Part shown: in pieces, positions 15,665 through 26,243 of the stretch
Layout of the letters: every line of letters starts with the position of its first letter
Position numbering within the stretch: the first letter of the stretch is position 1
Source of the DNA: Porphyrobacter sp.
GTDB lineage: Bacteria > Pseudomonadota > Alphaproteobacteria > Sphingomonadales > Sphingomonadaceae
NCBI GenBank assembly: GCA_027531395.1
Contig: JAPZRO010000004.1
Coordinates: 744,001 to 808,000, forward strand
Direction of reading: 5' to 3'
Length of the DNA stretch: 64,000 nt
Program-made: the position numbers and the translations under genes
Notes under the pieces: model-generated
What the model was told of the DNA's origin: nothing
The model's input: only the letters and a program-made list of their open reading frames with translations
Databases searched by the model: none

Positions 15665-15710
15665 TTTGCGCAACAACGCGTCGCAAATCAAAACGCATCT
15701 CGAAGATGCG
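15665..15710 (+). promoter_or_regulatory. Two inverted repeats upstream of the aldehyde dehydrogenase gene
   Basis: TTTGCG-N11-CGCAAA (15665-15687) and a perfect 7-bp palindrome CGCATCT-CGA-AGATGCG (15694-15710), which ends 22 nt before the ATG at 15733. The first looks like an operator; the second could be an operator or a leader hairpin. No regulator gene lies next to them. Confidence 0.4.
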
Positions 15711-15732
15711 CCAATGTCTATGGGAGAATGAC

Positions 15733-17163
15733 ATGGCCGACGACCGTCGCGAAGAACTCGAAGCCCTGCTGGCACGCCAGCGCGCCGCCTTCACCGCCTC
15801 GCGCCCCGAGCCGATGAGCCAGCGCAAGGATCGCATCCGCCGCGCGATGGCGCTGGTCAAGGAGCATGGCGAGGAATTCGCCAAGGCGATGAGCGCCGAT
15901 TTCGGCAGCCGTTCGGCGCACCAGTCGATGCTGACCGATATCGCCGCCACGGTCGGCGCGGGGGCGCACGCGCTCAAGCACATGGATGGCTGGGCGAAGA
16001 CGGAGAAGCGCAAGGTGCAGTTCCCGCTCGGCCTGCTCGGGGCCAAGGCCGAACTGCGCTACGAGCCCAAGGGCGTGATCGGCATCCTGAGCCCGTGGAA
16101 CTTCCCGGTGCAGCTCGCCTTCGGCCCGCTGATGCAGGTGCTTGCCGCCGGTAATCGGGCGATGATCAAGCCGTCCGAATTCACCGAGCGCACCAGCGAG
16201 CTGATGGCGAAGCTGACGGAAGAATACTTTGCGCCCGAGGAAGTCGCGGTGATCACCGGCGGGCCGGAAGTGGCGGCTGCGTTCTCCTCGCTTCCGTTCG
16301 ATCACCTCGTCTTCACCGGCTCGACCGCGACCGGCCGCCGCGTGATGCAGGCTGCCGCGGCGAACCTCGTGCCGGTGACGCTCGAACTCGGCGGCAAGTC
16401 GCCGGTGGTGATGGGCCGCAGCGCCGATTTCGCCAAGGCCGGCGAGCGCATCGCGATCGGCAAGATGATGAATGCCGGCCAGATCTGCCTCGCGCCCGAT
16501 TATCTGATCGTGCCCGAGGACAAGGCCGACGAGGCCGTGGCCGGGGTCACCGGCGCGGCGGCAGCGATGTATCCGCGCATCCTCGACAATGACGACTACG
16601 CCTCGATCGTGTCCGACCGCCATTTCGAGCGGCTGCAGGGCCTCGTCGCCGATGCGCGCGACAAGGGCGCGGAAGTGATCGAGGTCAACCCGGCGGGCGA
16701 GGACTTCGGCAATGCCAACCAGCGCAAGATGCCGCTGACAGTGCTGCGCAACGTCAATGATGCGATGACGGTGATGCAGGAGGAGATCTTCGGCCCCGTG
16801 CTGCCGGTGATGACCTACAAGTCGGTCGATCAGGCGGTGGACTACATCAACGATCACGACCGCCCGCTGGGCCTCTATTACTTCGGCGAGGACAAGGGCG
16901 AGCAGGAGCGGGTGCTCACCCGCACTATCTCTGGCGGGGTGACCACCAATGACGTGGTGTTCCACGTGTCGATGGAAGACCTGCCGTTCGGCGGGGTCGG
17001 GCCGTCGGGCATGGGCAGCTATCACGCGATCGAGGGCTTCCGCGAATTCAGCCACGCCCGCGCGGTCTATCACCAGCCGAAGATCGACATCGCCAAGCTC
17101 GGCGGGCTGAAGCCGCCCTATGGCAAGGCGACCGAACAGGCTGCGGCGCGCATGATGAAATGA
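15733..17163 (+). CDS. Aldehyde dehydrogenase (coniferyl aldehyde dehydrogenase-like)
   Basis: NAD(P)-dependent oxidation of an aldehyde to its acid. 476 residues with cofactor motif SPWNFPVQL, FTGSTATGRR, catalytic Glu in ELGGKSP and catalytic Cys in NAGQICLAPDY. The C-terminal block EDLPFGGVGPSGMGSYH is typical of the CalB/long-chain class 3 subgroup that ends with a short hydrophobic tail. The substrate (aromatic versus fatty aldehyde) is not certain. GGGAGA ribosome site eight bases before the ATG. Its stop overlaps the start of the next gene (ATGA), implying co-translation. Confidence 0.9.
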   Translation: MADDRREELEALLARQRAAFTASRPEPMSQRKDRIRRAMALVKEHGEEFAKAMSADFGSRSAHQSMLTDIAATVGAGAHALKHMDGWAKTEKRKVQFPLGLLGAKAELRYEPKGVIGILSPWNFPVQLAFGPLMQVLAAGNRAMIKPSEFTERTSELMAKLTEEYFAPEEVAVITGGPEVAAAFSSLPFDHLVFTGSTATGRRVMQAAAANLVPVTLELGGKSPVVMGRSADFAKAGERIAIGKMMNAGQICLAPDYLIVPEDKADEAVAGVTGAAAAMYPRILDNDDYASIVSDRHFERLQGLVADARDKGAEVIEVNPAGEDFGNANQRKMPLTVLRNVNDAMTVMQEEIFGPVLPVMTYKSVDQAVDYINDHDRPLGLYYFGEDKGEQERVLTRTISGGVTTNDVVFHVSMEDLPFGGVGPSGMGSYHAIEGFREFSHARAVYHQPKIDIAKLGGLKPPYGKATEQAAARMMK

Positions 17164-18389
17164 GGGCGCTTGCCGCCGCGCTGGCGATGGTCCTTGCGGC
17201 GCCGATTGCGGCGCAGGGACAGCCGGCGTGGCGCAGCGTCGATGCCGCGACCGGCCAGATCGCCGATGTCGTGGGTCTCGAACAGCTGGCGCGGGACTTC
17301 CCCGACAGCACCAGCGTGCGGCTTCGCCTGTTCAATGCGCAGATCGAGGCCGGCGAGGGCGAGGGCGCGCTCGCCAGCCTCGCATGGTTGAAGGCGCGCG
17401 GCCATGTGTTCAGCACCCGGGCGCAGGCGCAAATCCCCGAGCTGATCGGTGCCGCTCATGCCGAGGCGGCGCGGGGCCTGCTGATCCCCTCAGCCGAGGT
17501 GATCACCGCGAGCACCATCTTCGACAAGGTGCAGGCCGAAGCGGGCCTGATCGAGACCGTCTTCGTCGGTCCCTCCGGAATGGCGGCGCTGGCAACCTCC
17601 GTCTCGGCGCGCGCCGTGTTCGTACGCGGGGGCGAGGCGGAATGGATCGCCTTCCCCATTTCCGATGCCTACGCCCTGTCCGGTTTTGTCGCCGCGCCCG
17701 ACGGCAGCATGGGCTGGTTCGCGTCCGCAAATATCGACAGTTCGCCCGACGATCCGGGCCGGTTCACCGGCGTTTACGGGCTGGCGGGTGATTTCGAGAA
17801 ACTGGTTCGCATCCCCGCACCCGCCGGAGTGGCGGTGTCAGATTTGACGGTCGGGCCGGACGGGACGGTCTATGTGAGCGATCCGATGGGAGGAGGGCTT
17901 TACCGCGCCCGCTCCGGTTCAGCCGTGCTGTCTGCTCTGGTCGCCCCGGGCACCTTGCGCTCGCCCCAAGGTCTGGCGGTAAGCGCGGACGGCGCGCGGC
18001 TTTATGTCTCCGACTATCGCTATGGGCTTGCGATGGTCGATCTGGCCAGCGGCAAGGTCGCCCGGCTCGCGAGCGATGTTGCAGCCCCGCTCGACGGGAT
18101 CGACGGGCTGTGGCTGCGCAAGGGCGAGCTTGTCGCGGTCCAGAACGGCACCAGCCCGATGCGGATCATCGCACTGCGCCTATCGGAGGACGGCACGCGC
18201 ATCATCGGCCATCGGGTGCTCGAACAGGCGCACCCGGAATGGACCGAACCACTGGGCGGGAGCATTGCCGGGGATGCGCTCTACTATGTCGCGACCGGTC
18301 AGTGGGACCGTTACGACAAGGGAGCCTTGCGCGACGGGGTGGCTGCAATCCCGACAGTGATCCGCCGGTTGCCGCTCGCCCCGCGGTGA
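17160..18389 (+). CDS. Exported NHL/SMP-30-like beta-propeller protein
   Basis: 409 residues with a signal peptide ([21 protein letters not shown]). The N-terminal about 100 residues are helical and TPR-like ([28 protein letters not shown]). The rest has propeller-type repeats such as [20 protein letters not shown] and [23 protein letters not shown]. No catalytic site is identifiable. Translationally coupled to the aldehyde dehydrogenase by a 4-nt overlap, so it may work in the same pathway, but this is inference. Confidence 0.7.
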   Translation: MRALAAALAMVLAAPIAAQGQPAWRSVDAATGQIADVVGLEQLARDFPDSTSVRLRLFNAQIEAGEGEGALASLAWLKARGHVFSTRAQAQIPELIGAAHAEAARGLLIPSAEVITASTIFDKVQAEAGLIETVFVGPSGMAALATSVSARAVFVRGGEAEWIAFPISDAYALSGFVAAPDGSMGWFASANIDSSPDDPGRFTGVYGLAGDFEKLVRIPAPAGVAVSDLTVGPDGTVYVSDPMGGGLYRARSGSAVLSALVAPGTLRSPQGLAVSADGARLYVSDYRYGLAMVDLASGKVARLASDVAAPLDGIDGLWLRKGELVAVQNGTSPMRIIALRLSEDGTRIIGHRVLEQAHPEWTEPLGGSIAGDALYYVATGQWDRYDKGALRDGVAAIPTVIRRLPLAPR

Positions 18390-18461
18390 AGCCGCGCCCG
18401 GCTCGCAACGTCTGTTCGATTTCCTGCAACATCGCTACGGGCTTTTCCCCGAGTCGCAGGC

Positions 18462-18490
18462 TTGCGCGGTGCGCGCGACAGGCTTAGGGC
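18462..18490 (+). promoter_or_regulatory. Predicted promoter of the nuo operon
   Basis: TTGCGC (18462-18467), 17-nt spacer, TAGGGC (18485-18490), ending 32 nt before the nuoA start. No other promoter-like site was seen between 18390 and 18522. Confidence 0.45.
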
Positions 18491-18522
18491 GGCCCACGGG
18501 ATTAATAAGCTTGGACATCGCC

Positions 18523-18897
18523 GTGATCGATCTCAGCCAGTATCTTCCGATACTGTTATTCATTCTCATCGCCTTCGGGCTGTCGATCCTGTTCGTCGTC
18601 GCCCCGATGGCGGTGTCGCGGCTCACGGGCGCGCACAATCCCAATGCCGAGAAGCTGTCGGAATATGAGTGCGGCTTCCCGGCCTTTGAGGACGCGCGCA
18701 GCCAGTTTGACGTGCGCTTCTACCTCGTGGCGATCAGCTTCATCGTGTTCGATCTCGAAGCCGCCTTCCTGTTTCCCTGGGCCGTGAGCCTCGGCGAGAC
18801 GGGCTGGATCGGTTGGAGCGGCATGATGGTGTTCCTGTTCATCCTCGCCGTCGGGCTGGCCTATGAATGGAAGAAGGGGGCGTTGGACTGGGAATGA
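18523..18897 (+). CDS. nuoA: NADH-quinone oxidoreductase subunit A
   Basis: Membrane subunit at the junction of the arms of complex I. 124 residues with three transmembrane helices (about 6-28, 66-88, 94-114) and the conserved loop [24 protein letters not shown] start gives [12 protein letters not shown], which matches the usual N-terminus of alphaproteobacterial NuoA; the TTG at 18511 would add four residues. First gene of a complete nuoA-N operon; it overlaps nuoB by four bases. Confidence 0.94.
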   Translation: MIDLSQYLPILLFILIAFGLSILFVVAPMAVSRLTGAHNPNAEKLSEYECGFPAFEDARSQFDVRFYLVAISFIVFDLEAAFLFPWAVSLGETGWIGWSGMMVFLFILAVGLAYEWKKGALDWE

Positions 18898-19487
18898 GCA
18901 ACGCAAGCATCACCGCCGCTAATGCGGCCGTCATCGCGGCCAATGCCAGCATCACCGCTGCCAATGCGGCTGCGGGCGCCGTGCGTCAGCCGGACGCCGA
19001 TTTCTTCAAGTCGCTCCAGAGCGAGGTCAACGACAAGGGCTTCCTCGTCACCTCGACCGAGGAGCTGTTCCAGTGGGCGCGCACCGGCTCGCTGTGGTGG
19101 ATGACCTTCGGCCTTGCCTGCTGCGCGGTCGAGATGATCCACGTCAACATGCCGCGCTACGACATGGAGCGTTTCGGCATCGCCCCGCGCGCTTCCCCGC
19201 GCCAGTCGGACGTGATGATCGTCGCCGGCACGCTGTGCAACAAGATGGCGCCTGCCTTGCGCAAGGTCTACGACCAGATGTCTGATCCCAAATATGTGAT
19301 CAGCATGGGCAGCTGCGCCAATGGTGGCGGCTATTATCACTACAGCTATTCGGTGGTGCGCGGCTGCGACCGCATCGTGCCGGTCGACATCTATGTCCCC
19401 GGCTGCCCGCCGACCGCCGAGGCGCTGCTCTATGGCGTGATGCAGTTGCAGCGCAAGATCCGCCGCGTGGGCACGATCGAGAGGTAA
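18894..19487 (+). CDS. nuoB: NADH-quinone oxidoreductase subunit B (cluster N2)
   Basis: Peripheral-arm subunit carrying the terminal [4Fe-4S] cluster N2. 197 residues. Cluster ligands are the adjacent cysteines in [18 protein letters not shown] and VPGCPPTAE. Unusually, residues 3-27 are a low-complexity repeat ([10 protein letters not shown] occurs twice with a VIAAN unit between) not part of the conserved fold. The ATGA overlap with nuoA fixes the start. Confidence 0.95.
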   Translation: MSNASITAANAAVIAANASITAANAAAGAVRQPDADFFKSLQSEVNDKGFLVTSTEELFQWARTGSLWWMTFGLACCAVEMIHVNMPRYDMERFGIAPRASPRQSDVMIVAGTLCNKMAPALRKVYDQMSDPKYVISMGSCANGGGYYHYSYSVVRGCDRIVPVDIYVPGCPPTAEALLYGVMQLQRKIRRVGTIER

Positions 19488-19497
19488 GGGCAAGGAC

Positions 19498-20142
19498 ATG
19501 GCCGTTCTGCATTCCGCCCCGAAGTTCGCTTCCAACGAGGGCGTGATCGACGCCATCAGCGAGACCATTTCGGTCTGGCTGATCGAAGCGATCGAAGCGC
19601 ATGGCGAGGTGATTTTCCGCGTCGCGCGCGATGATGTCGCCCGCGTGCTGCAAACCCTGCGCGACGATCACCAGTATCAGCAGCTGATGGAGATCGCTGG
19701 CGCCGACTACCCGTCGCGGCCTGAGCGCTTCGAAGTCGTCTACATGCTCCAGAGCCTGACCAAGAACCACCGCGTGATGGTCAAGTGCTCGGCCTCCGAG
19801 GACACCCCGGTGCCGACCGTCACCACGCTGTGGCCCAATGCGGGCTGGCTCGAACGCGAGGTGTTCGACATGTACGGCGTGACCTTTGCCGGCAATGCCG
19901 ACCTGCGCCGCATCCTCACCGATTACGGCTTCGAAGGCCACCCGTTCCGCAAGGACTTCCCGATGACCGGCTATACCGAGCTGCGTTACTCGGAAGAGGA
20001 AAAGCGCGTGGTCTACGAGCCCGTCGAACTGGCGCAGGAAATGCGCAGCTTCGATTTCCTCAGCCCCTGGGAAGGCGCGCAATATGTGCTGCCGGGTGAC
20101 GAGAAAGCCCCTGCCAAGCCGGAAGGGGATGCCAAGAAATGA
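19498..20142 (+). CDS. nuoC: NADH-quinone oxidoreductase subunit C
   Basis: 30-kDa peripheral-arm subunit that packs against NuoD. 214 residues with the family signature [19 protein letters not shown] and [16 protein letters not shown]. The C-terminal tail is Lys/Pro/Glu-rich. Ends with a 4-nt ATGA overlap into nuoD. It is separate from nuoD here, unlike the fused nuoCD of E. coli. Confidence 0.96.
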   Translation: MAVLHSAPKFASNEGVIDAISETISVWLIEAIEAHGEVIFRVARDDVARVLQTLRDDHQYQQLMEIAGADYPSRPERFEVVYMLQSLTKNHRVMVKCSASEDTPVPTVTTLWPNAGWLEREVFDMYGVTFAGNADLRRILTDYGFEGHPFRKDFPMTGYTELRYSEEEKRVVYEPVELAQEMRSFDFLSPWEGAQYVLPGDEKAPAKPEGDAKK

Positions 20143-21350
20143 GCATGACCCGCGAAGAATCGCTCACCACCACCGGTGAGGTGATCTCCAACTACACCAT
20201 CAACTTCGGCCCCCAGCACCCGGCCGCGCACGGCGTGCTGCGCATGGTCATGGAGCTTGATGGCGAAGTGATCGAGCGGATCGATCCGCATGTCGGCCTG
20301 CTCCACCGCGGCACCGAGAAGCTGATCGAGCAGAAGACCTATCTGCAGGCGCTGCCCTATTTCGACCGGCTCGACTACTGCTCGCCGCTCGCCATGGAGC
20401 ACTCCTATGTGCTCGCGATCGAGAAGCTGCTGAACCTCGAAGTGCCGATCCGCGCGCAATATCTGCGCGTGCTGTTCGCCGAGCTGACCCGCATCTGCAA
20501 CCACATGCTCAACATCGGCGCGCACGTGATGGACGTGGGCGCGATGACGCCCAACCTGTGGGTGTTCGAGCTGCGCGAGGACTGCCTCAACTTCTTCGAG
20601 CGGGCCTCGGGTGCGCGCATGCACTCGGCGTGGTTCCGTCCCGGCGGCGTGCATCAGGACGTGCCGGAAAAGCTGCTGGTCGATATCGGCGACTGGCTCG
20701 ACAACCGTCTGCCCGAACTGTTCGGCGACGCGATGAGCCTTGTGGTCGACAACCGCATCTTCAAGCAGCGCAACGTCGATATCGCGATCGTCAGCCGCGA
20801 TGACGCGATCGCCTGGGGCTTCTCCGGCCCGATGATCCGCGCCGCGGGTATCCCATGGGACCTGCGCAAGAGCCAGCCCTACGATGTCTATGACCGGATG
20901 GAGTTCGACATTCCGGTCGGCACCAATTCGGACTGCTACGACCGCTTCATGGTGCGCGTGAAGGAAGTCTACGAGAGCGCCAAGATCATCAAGCAGTGTC
21001 TGCGCGACATGCCGCAGGGCCCGATCGCCAGCACCGACGGCAAGGTCTCTCCGCCCAAGCGCGGCGAGATGAAGCAGTCGATGGAAAGCCTGATCCACCA
21101 CTTCAAGCTCTACACCGAAGGCTTCCACGTGCCGGCAGGCGAAGTCTATGTGGCGACCGAAAGCCCCAAGGGCGAATTCGGCGTCTATCTCGTCAGCGAC
21201 GGCACCAACAAGCCGTACCGCTGCAAGATCCGCCCCACGGCCTTCTCGCACCTTCAGGCAATGGACTTCATGAGCCGCGGTCACATGCTGCCCGACGCGA
21301 CCGCCATTCTCGGCGCGATCGACGTGGTGTTCGGGGAGTGCGACCGGTGA
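20139..21350 (+). CDS. nuoD: NADH-quinone oxidoreductase subunit D
   Basis: 49-kDa subunit forming the quinone pocket with NuoB. 403 residues, normal length. N-terminal block [15 protein letters not shown] contains the quinone-site His region, and [14 protein letters not shown]-like and [14 protein letters not shown] motifs follow. Overlaps nuoC by four bases and the next small gene by four bases (GTGA). Confidence 0.97.
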   Translation: MSMTREESLTTTGEVISNYTINFGPQHPAAHGVLRMVMELDGEVIERIDPHVGLLHRGTEKLIEQKTYLQALPYFDRLDYCSPLAMEHSYVLAIEKLLNLEVPIRAQYLRVLFAELTRICNHMLNIGAHVMDVGAMTPNLWVFELREDCLNFFERASGARMHSAWFRPGGVHQDVPEKLLVDIGDWLDNRLPELFGDAMSLVVDNRIFKQRNVDIAIVSRDDAIAWGFSGPMIRAAGIPWDLRKSQPYDVYDRMEFDIPVGTNSDCYDRFMVRVKEVYESAKIIKQCLRDMPQGPIASTDGKVSPPKRGEMKQSMESLIHHFKLYTEGFHVPAGEVYVATESPKGEFGVYLVSDGTNKPYRCKIRPTAFSHLQAMDFMSRGHMLPDATAILGAIDVVFGECDR

Positions 21351-21604
21351 TCGACGAAATGATCGACCGGGCCGATGCTTTCTCCACCCGCTGGAAGGCC
21401 GTCATTTCGGCCGTCAGCGTGGCGTGGTTCGCGGCGACCTGTGCCGATTATGCCGGGTTCATCAAACTGCCGGTCGAATTGCCGCTGTCGGAATGGCTCG
21501 GCTTCGTGCCGGTGGTGGTGTGGAATGCGTTGTGGTGGGGCTTTGCCTATCCCCGGATCGAAGCGCGCCGCGCCGAACGCGGAACGAGGGAGGGCGCCCT
21601 GTGA
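21347..21604 (+). CDS. Small two-helix membrane protein inside the nuo operon
   Basis: 85 residues, no family recognised. Two hydrophobic segments (about 20-37 and 46-66) separated by a short polar turn; Arg/Glu-rich C-terminus. GTG start overlaps the nuoD stop (GTGA); the ATG at 21359 is an alternative. It is overlapped in turn by the next gene, so its translation is tied to that of nuoD. Possibly an accessory or assembly factor, purely from position. Confidence 0.6.
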   Translation: MIDEMIDRADAFSTRWKAVISAVSVAWFAATCADYAGFIKLPVELPLSEWLGFVPVVVWNALWWGFAYPRIEARRAERGTREGAL

Positions 21605-21951
21605 GCCACCTCGCGACCGCCAAGGCCATGATCGACGCCTATAACGCTCAGGATGTCGATGCCTATGTCGCCTTCATGACCGACGATGCCTGCGAAGCCA
21701 ATTACCGCGGCGATGTCGTGCGCGAAGGCAAGGAAGGCACCCGCTCCGGGCTCGCCGCCGCCTTTGCGCGTTGGCCGCAGAACCGGGCCGAAATCGTGGA
21801 TGCGCAGGCTATCGGCAATTACGTGCTGATGCGCGAACACGTGACGCGCGGCCCCGCCACCGATGGTTCGCCGTTGGTCGAGCCCTTCGATGTGATCGCT
21901 GTCTATTCCTTCGAGGGCGATCTCTGCTCTCGCGTGGAGTTCATTCGCTAA
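21601..21951 (+). CDS. SnoaL/NTF2-like protein inside the nuo operon
   Basis: 116 residues. The beginning (LATAKAMIDAYNAQDVDAYVAFMTDDA) and the end (FDVIAVYSFEGDLCSRVEFIR) match the SnoaL-like cone-shaped fold often annotated as steroid delta-isomerase or nuclear transport factor 2-like. No catalytic assignment is possible. GTG start overlaps the preceding stop and the TAA overlaps the nuoE ATG by one base, so it lies in a tightly coupled chain. Confidence 0.72.
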   Translation: MSHLATAKAMIDAYNAQDVDAYVAFMTDDACEANYRGDVVREGKEGTRSGLAAAFARWPQNRAEIVDAQAIGNYVLMREHVTRGPATDGSPLVEPFDVIAVYSFEGDLCSRVEFIR

Positions 21952-22619
21952 TGGCTGACCGTACCCCCGCTCCCGACACCCCCGAACTGCGCGCGCGCTG
22001 GGGTGCGTTCGCATGGACGCCGGAGAACAAGAAGACCGCCGACTGGCACATTGCCAAGTATCCTGCAGGGCGCCAGCGTTCGGCGGTGATGCCGCTGCTC
22101 GATCTCGCCCAGCGGCAGGTCGGCGCGGAGACCGATACGCAGGGCTGGCTGCCGCTGCCGGTGATCGAATATGTCGCCAAGTATCTCGACATGCCGGTGA
22201 TCCGCGTGCTCGAGGTCGCCAGCTTCTATTTCATGTACAACCTCAAGCCCGTCGGCAAATTCCACGTGCAGGTGTGCGGCACCACGCCCTGCATGCTGCG
22301 CGGCTCGGACGATATCATGGCCGCCTGCAAGAAGCGCGGGATGAAGAAGGGCGAGGTCTCCGAGGATGGCCTCTGGACCCTCACCGAAGTCGAATGCATG
22401 GGCAATTGCGCCACCGCGCCGATGGTCCAGATCAACGACGACAATTACGAGGATCTGACGGTCGAACGCCTCGATGCCGTGCTCGATGCGCTGGCTGCGG
22501 GCGAGACCCCCAAGGCGGGCACGCAGGAACCGGGGCGCCACACCTCCGAGCCTTCGGGCGGGCCGACCACGCTCAAGGACATGGTCAGCGCCAATCACGA
22601 TTACCGGAGCGAGTGGTAA
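21951..22619 (+). CDS. nuoE: NADH-quinone oxidoreductase subunit E (cluster N1a)
   Basis: 24-kDa thioredoxin-like [2Fe-2S] subunit of the NADH dehydrogenase module. 222 residues. Cluster ligands are visible in VCGTTPCMLRG and VECMGNCATAP, spaced as in the family. The C-terminus is a Gly/Thr/Pro-rich extension (AGTQEPGR region). The start shares one base with the preceding stop codon. Confidence 0.95.
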   Translation: MADRTPAPDTPELRARWGAFAWTPENKKTADWHIAKYPAGRQRSAVMPLLDLAQRQVGAETDTQGWLPLPVIEYVAKYLDMPVIRVLEVASFYFMYNLKPVGKFHVQVCGTTPCMLRGSDDIMAACKKRGMKKGEVSEDGLWTLTEVECMGNCATAPMVQINDDNYEDLTVERLDAVLDALAAGETPKAGTQEPGRHTSEPSGGPTTLKDMVSANHDYRSEW

Positions 22620-22620
22620 G

Positions 22621-22764
22621 GTGACCGCCATCGCCTCCCTCCTCGGTGCGGCAGTGCTGGCGTTCATCGCCTACAAGCTGCTGATGGGCATGGTGCGCGT
22701 GGGCGTCATCCTGCTCATCATCGGCGTGCTCTACTGGCTCTATAGCACGGGAGCGATCGGATGA
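22621..22764 (+). CDS. Very small membrane protein in the nuo operon
   Basis: 47 residues, nearly all hydrophobic, two predicted membrane segments (SLLGAAVLAFIAYKLL and VGVILLIIGVLYWLY). GTG start one base after the nuoE stop and an ATGA overlap with the next small gene. No family recognised. The reading frame is supported by its perfect fit in the overlap chain. Confidence 0.55.
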   Translation: MTAIASLLGAAVLAFIAYKLLMGMVRVGVILLIIGVLYWLYSTGAIG

Positions 22765-22949
22765 ACGCGCTGACGCTGCTCCTCGCGATCCTCGGCCTTT
22801 CGGGCTTCGCGCTCGGCGCGGTGCTGAGCGCGACCGGCATGATCGAGATGGGCGTGATCCTGATGGGTCTCGGTCTGGTATTTCAGGTGATTTCGCTGGT
22901 GCGCCTGAAGCGCGCCAAACAGAAGGACAGCAGCGATGCTCGCGGATAA
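22761..22949 (+). CDS. Small membrane protein in the nuo operon
   Basis: 62 residues with two hydrophobic helices (about 4-24 and 27-46) and a basic/polar tail ([15 protein letters not shown]). It overlaps the preceding gene by four bases and nuoF by fourteen. No family recognised; possibly a structural accessory subunit or assembly helper of complex I, from position only. Confidence 0.58.
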   Translation: MNALTLLLAILGLSGFALGAVLSATGMIEMGVILMGLGLVFQVISLVRLKRAKQKDSSDARG

Positions 22950-24228
22950 GGACCGCATCTTCACCAACGTCTACGGGTTCCAGGACTGGGGCCTGGAGGC
23001 AGCGCAGAAGCGCGGCGACTGGGACAACACCAAGGCGCTGCTCGCGCGCGGGCCTGAGGCGATCATCGAGGAAATCAAGGCGTCCGGCCTGCGCGGGCGG
23101 GGCGGGGCGGGCTTCCCCACCGGTCTCAAGTGGTCGTTCATGCCCAAGGAATCGCGCGACGGACGGCCGAGCTTCCTCGTCATCAATGCCGACGAATCCG
23201 AGCCCGGTTCGTGCAAGGACCGCGAGATCATCCGCCACGATCCGCACAAGCTGGTCGAAGGCGCGCTGGTCGCCGGTTTCGCGATGCGCGCGCGGGCGGC
23301 CTATATCTACATCCGCGGCGAATATATCCGCGAGGCCGAGACGCTGCAGAAGGCGATCGACGAGGCCTATGCCGCGGGCCTGATCGGCAAGAACGCCTGC
23401 AAGTCGGGCTATGACTTCGACGTCTTCATGCACCGCGGTGCGGGCGCCTACATCTGCGGCGAAGAAACCGCGATGATCGAAAGCCTCGAAGGCAAGAAGG
23501 GCCAGCCGCGCCTGAAGCCCCCGTTCCCGGCGGGCGCGGGGCTTTATGGCTGCCCGACCACGGTGAACAACGTCGAGAGCATCGCTGTTGCGCCGACGAT
23601 CCTGCGGCGCGGGGCCACTTGGTTCAGCTCCTTCGGGCGCGAGAACAACAAGGGCACCAAGCTGTTCCAGATCTCCGGCCACGTGGAAAAGCCCTGCGTG
23701 GTCGAGGAATCGATGAGCATCCCCTTCGAGGAGCTGATCGAGAAGCACTGCGGCGGCATTCGCGGCGGGTGGGACAATCTGCTTGCGGTGATCCCCGGAG
23801 GCTCCTCCGTTCCGCTGGTCCCCGCCGCGCAGATCCGCTCCGCGCCGATGGATTTCGACGGGCTCAAGGAGCTGGGCTCGGGCCTCGGCACGGCGGCGGT
23901 GATCGTCATGGACAAGTCGACCGACATCGTCCGCGCGATCAGCCGCCTGTCCTACTTTTACAAGCACGAGTCCTGCGGCCAGTGCACCCCCTGCCGCGAA
24001 GGCACGGGCTGGATGTGGCGCATGATGGAGCGCCTGCGCACGGGCGATGCGGCGATCGAGGAAATCGACATGCTGCAGGAAGTCACCAAGCAGGTCGAAG
24101 GCCACACCATCTGTGCGCTGGGCGATGCCGCCGCGTGGCCGATTCAGGGCCTCATCCGCCACTTCCGCCCCGAGCTCGAGCGGCGGATCAACGAACACAA
24201 CGCGCAATTCCAAGAGGCAGCCGAGTAA
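22936..24228 (+). CDS. nuoF: NADH-quinone oxidoreductase subunit F (NADH- and FMN-binding)
   Basis: 51-kDa subunit that oxidises NADH. 430 residues. NADH/FMN-binding motifs [13 protein letters not shown] and [13 protein letters not shown]; cluster N3 ligands in [16 protein letters not shown] plus a later Cys near HTICALGD. Stop overlaps the nuoG start by one base. The start lies within the 3' end of the small membrane-protein gene. Confidence 0.97.
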   Translation: MLADKDRIFTNVYGFQDWGLEAAQKRGDWDNTKALLARGPEAIIEEIKASGLRGRGGAGFPTGLKWSFMPKESRDGRPSFLVINADESEPGSCKDREIIRHDPHKLVEGALVAGFAMRARAAYIYIRGEYIREAETLQKAIDEAYAAGLIGKNACKSGYDFDVFMHRGAGAYICGEETAMIESLEGKKGQPRLKPPFPAGAGLYGCPTTVNNVESIAVAPTILRRGATWFSSFGRENNKGTKLFQISGHVEKPCVVEESMSIPFEELIEKHCGGIRGGWDNLLAVIPGGSSVPLVPAAQIRSAPMDFDGLKELGSGLGTAAVIVMDKSTDIVRAISRLSYFYKHESCGQCTPCREGTGWMWRMMERLRTGDAAIEEIDMLQEVTKQVEGHTICALGDAAAWPIQGLIRHFRPELERRINEHNAQFQEAAE

Positions 24229-26243
24229 TGCCCAAGGTCACCGTAGACGGTCAGGAAATCGAGGTCCCGGCGGGCGCGACTGTGCTGCAGGCGTGCGAGC
24301 TGGCGGGCAAGGAAATCCCGCGCTTCTGCTATCACGAGAGGCTGTCGATCGCCGGCAATTGCCGCATGTGTCTGGTCGAAGTGAAGCCCGGGCCGCCCAA
24401 GCCGCAGGCCTCCTGCGCGCTGCCCGCTGCCGAGGGCCAGGAAATCCGCACCGACAGCCCGATGGTCAAGAAGGCCCGTGAGGGTGTGATGGAGTTCCTG
24501 CTCATCAACCACCCGCTCGATTGCCCGATCTGCGATCAGGGCGGCGAGTGCGATCTTCAGGATCAGGCGGTCGCCTATGGCCGCGGCGGCTCGCGCTTCC
24601 AGGAGAACAAGCGCGCCGTCACCGAGAAATACATGGGCCCGCTGATCAAGACGATCATGACCCGCTGCATCCACTGCACCCGCTGCGTGCGCTTCTCGGA
24701 AGAGATCGCGGGCGTGGACGAGATCGGCGCGCTCTATCGCGGCGAGGACATGCAGATCACGACCTATCTCGAACAGGCGGCGGCGCACGAGCTTTCGGCG
24801 AACGTCATCGACCTGTGCCCGGTCGGCGCGCTGACCTCGCGGCCCTATGCTTTCGAAGCGCGCCCGTGGGAGCTGAAGAAGACGCTCTCGATCGACGTCT
24901 CGGACGCGGTGGGGGCGAACATCACGCTCCATTCCAAGGGCCGCGAAGTCATGCGCGCGCTGCCGCGGGTGAATGACGACGTCAATGAGGAGTGGCTGTC
25001 GGACAAGGGCCGCTATCAGGTCGACGGCCTCACCAAGCGCCGGCTCGACCGCGTGTGGGTGCGCCGCGACGGCAAGCTGCAACCGGCCGAGTGGACCGAG
25101 GCTTTTGGCCTGATCGCGGGCGCGCTGGGCAAGGACAAGGCCGGCATCGCGGCGGTCGCGGGCGATCTGCTCGATGCAGAGACGATGTTTGCCGCCAAGG
25201 CGCTGGTGAATGCCTGCGGCTCGAATCTCACCGAAGCGCGCCAGACCGGCATGACCTATGACGTGTCGAACCTCGCCGCCGTGAACTTCAACAGCACCTT
25301 TGCGGGCATCGAGACGGCTGACGCGATCCTCATCATCGGCAGCAATGTCCGCTGGGAAGCCGCGCTGCTCAACGTGCGTCTGCGCAAGGCGGTGAAGGCG
25401 GGCGCAAAGGTCTACGTCATCGGCCCCGAATGGGATCCGACCTATCCGGCGACCTTCCTCGGCTCCGACCTCAAGCTGCTGAACCGCATCCCCAAGGAAT
25501 TGGGCGATGTGATGAAGAACGCCCAGCGTCCGGCGGTGATCGTCGGCGCGGCCGCGCTGGCCAAGGGCGCGCTTCCGGCGGCGCTCAAGCTGGTCGACAA
25601 GTTTGGCCTCGTGAAGGATGGCTGGAACGGCTTCAACGTGCTGCACATCTCGGCCGCGCGCATGGCGTCGCTGATGCTCGGCTTCACGCTGCCGGGCGGG
25701 ATGGGCGATATTGCCGCCGCGAGCCCCAAGGTGCTGCTCAGCCTCGGCGCGGACGAGATGGACTATGCGCCCTATGCCAAGAGCCTGAAGGTCTATATCG
25801 GCCACCACGGCGACAAGGGTGCGCATCACGCAGACATCATCCTTCCGGGCGCGTCCTATGCCGAGAAGGACGGGACTTACGTCAACACCGAAGGCCGCGT
25901 TCAGTTCGCCGAAAAGGCAGTCTACGCCCCGGGCGATGCGCGCGAGGACTGGGCGATCCTGCGCGCGCTGGCCGATGCGCTGGGCGTGAGCGTCGGTTTC
26001 GACAGCTTTGACCAGCTTCAGGCGAAGATGATCGCCGCCGTCCCCGCGCTGGGCGAAGAGGGCCTCGCCGATTACGGCGCGCTGCCCAAGGCCGACAGTG
26101 GCGCCAAGTTCGAAGGCGAGATCGCTGGCTACCCGGTCAAGGACTTCTACCTCACCAACCCCATCGCCCGCGCCAGCGCGGTGATGCAGCAGTGCTCGGA
26201 CGAATTGCTCCACGGCGCTGACGTCAAGGAGGCCGCGGAATGA
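24228..26243 (+). CDS. nuoG: NADH-quinone oxidoreductase subunit G
   Basis: 75-kDa subunit with the chain of Fe-S clusters. 671 residues. The N-terminal [2Fe-2S] ferredoxin domain has CYHER.. and CRMCLVEV, followed by the C-x2-C-x5-C set in [13 protein letters not shown] and the [4Fe-4S] set [13 protein letters not shown]. The molybdopterin-oxidoreductase-like domain without cofactor fills the C-terminal two thirds. ATG shares one base with the nuoF stop. Confidence 0.97.
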   Translation: MPKVTVDGQEIEVPAGATVLQACELAGKEIPRFCYHERLSIAGNCRMCLVEVKPGPPKPQASCALPAAEGQEIRTDSPMVKKAREGVMEFLLINHPLDCPICDQGGECDLQDQAVAYGRGGSRFQENKRAVTEKYMGPLIKTIMTRCIHCTRCVRFSEEIAGVDEIGALYRGEDMQITTYLEQAAAHELSANVIDLCPVGALTSRPYAFEARPWELKKTLSIDVSDAVGANITLHSKGREVMRALPRVNDDVNEEWLSDKGRYQVDGLTKRRLDRVWVRRDGKLQPAEWTEAFGLIAGALGKDKAGIAAVAGDLLDAETMFAAKALVNACGSNLTEARQTGMTYDVSNLAAVNFNSTFAGIETADAILIIGSNVRWEAALLNVRLRKAVKAGAKVYVIGPEWDPTYPATFLGSDLKLLNRIPKELGDVMKNAQRPAVIVGAAALAKGALPAALKLVDKFGLVKDGWNGFNVLHISAARMASLMLGFTLPGGMGDIAAASPKVLLSLGADEMDYAPYAKSLKVYIGHHGDKGAHHADIILPGASYAEKDGTYVNTEGRVQFAEKAVYAPGDAREDWAILRALADALGVSVGFDSFDQLQAKMIAAVPALGEEGLADYGALPKADSGAKFEGEIAGYPVKDFYLTNPIARASAVMQQCSDELLHGADVKEAAE

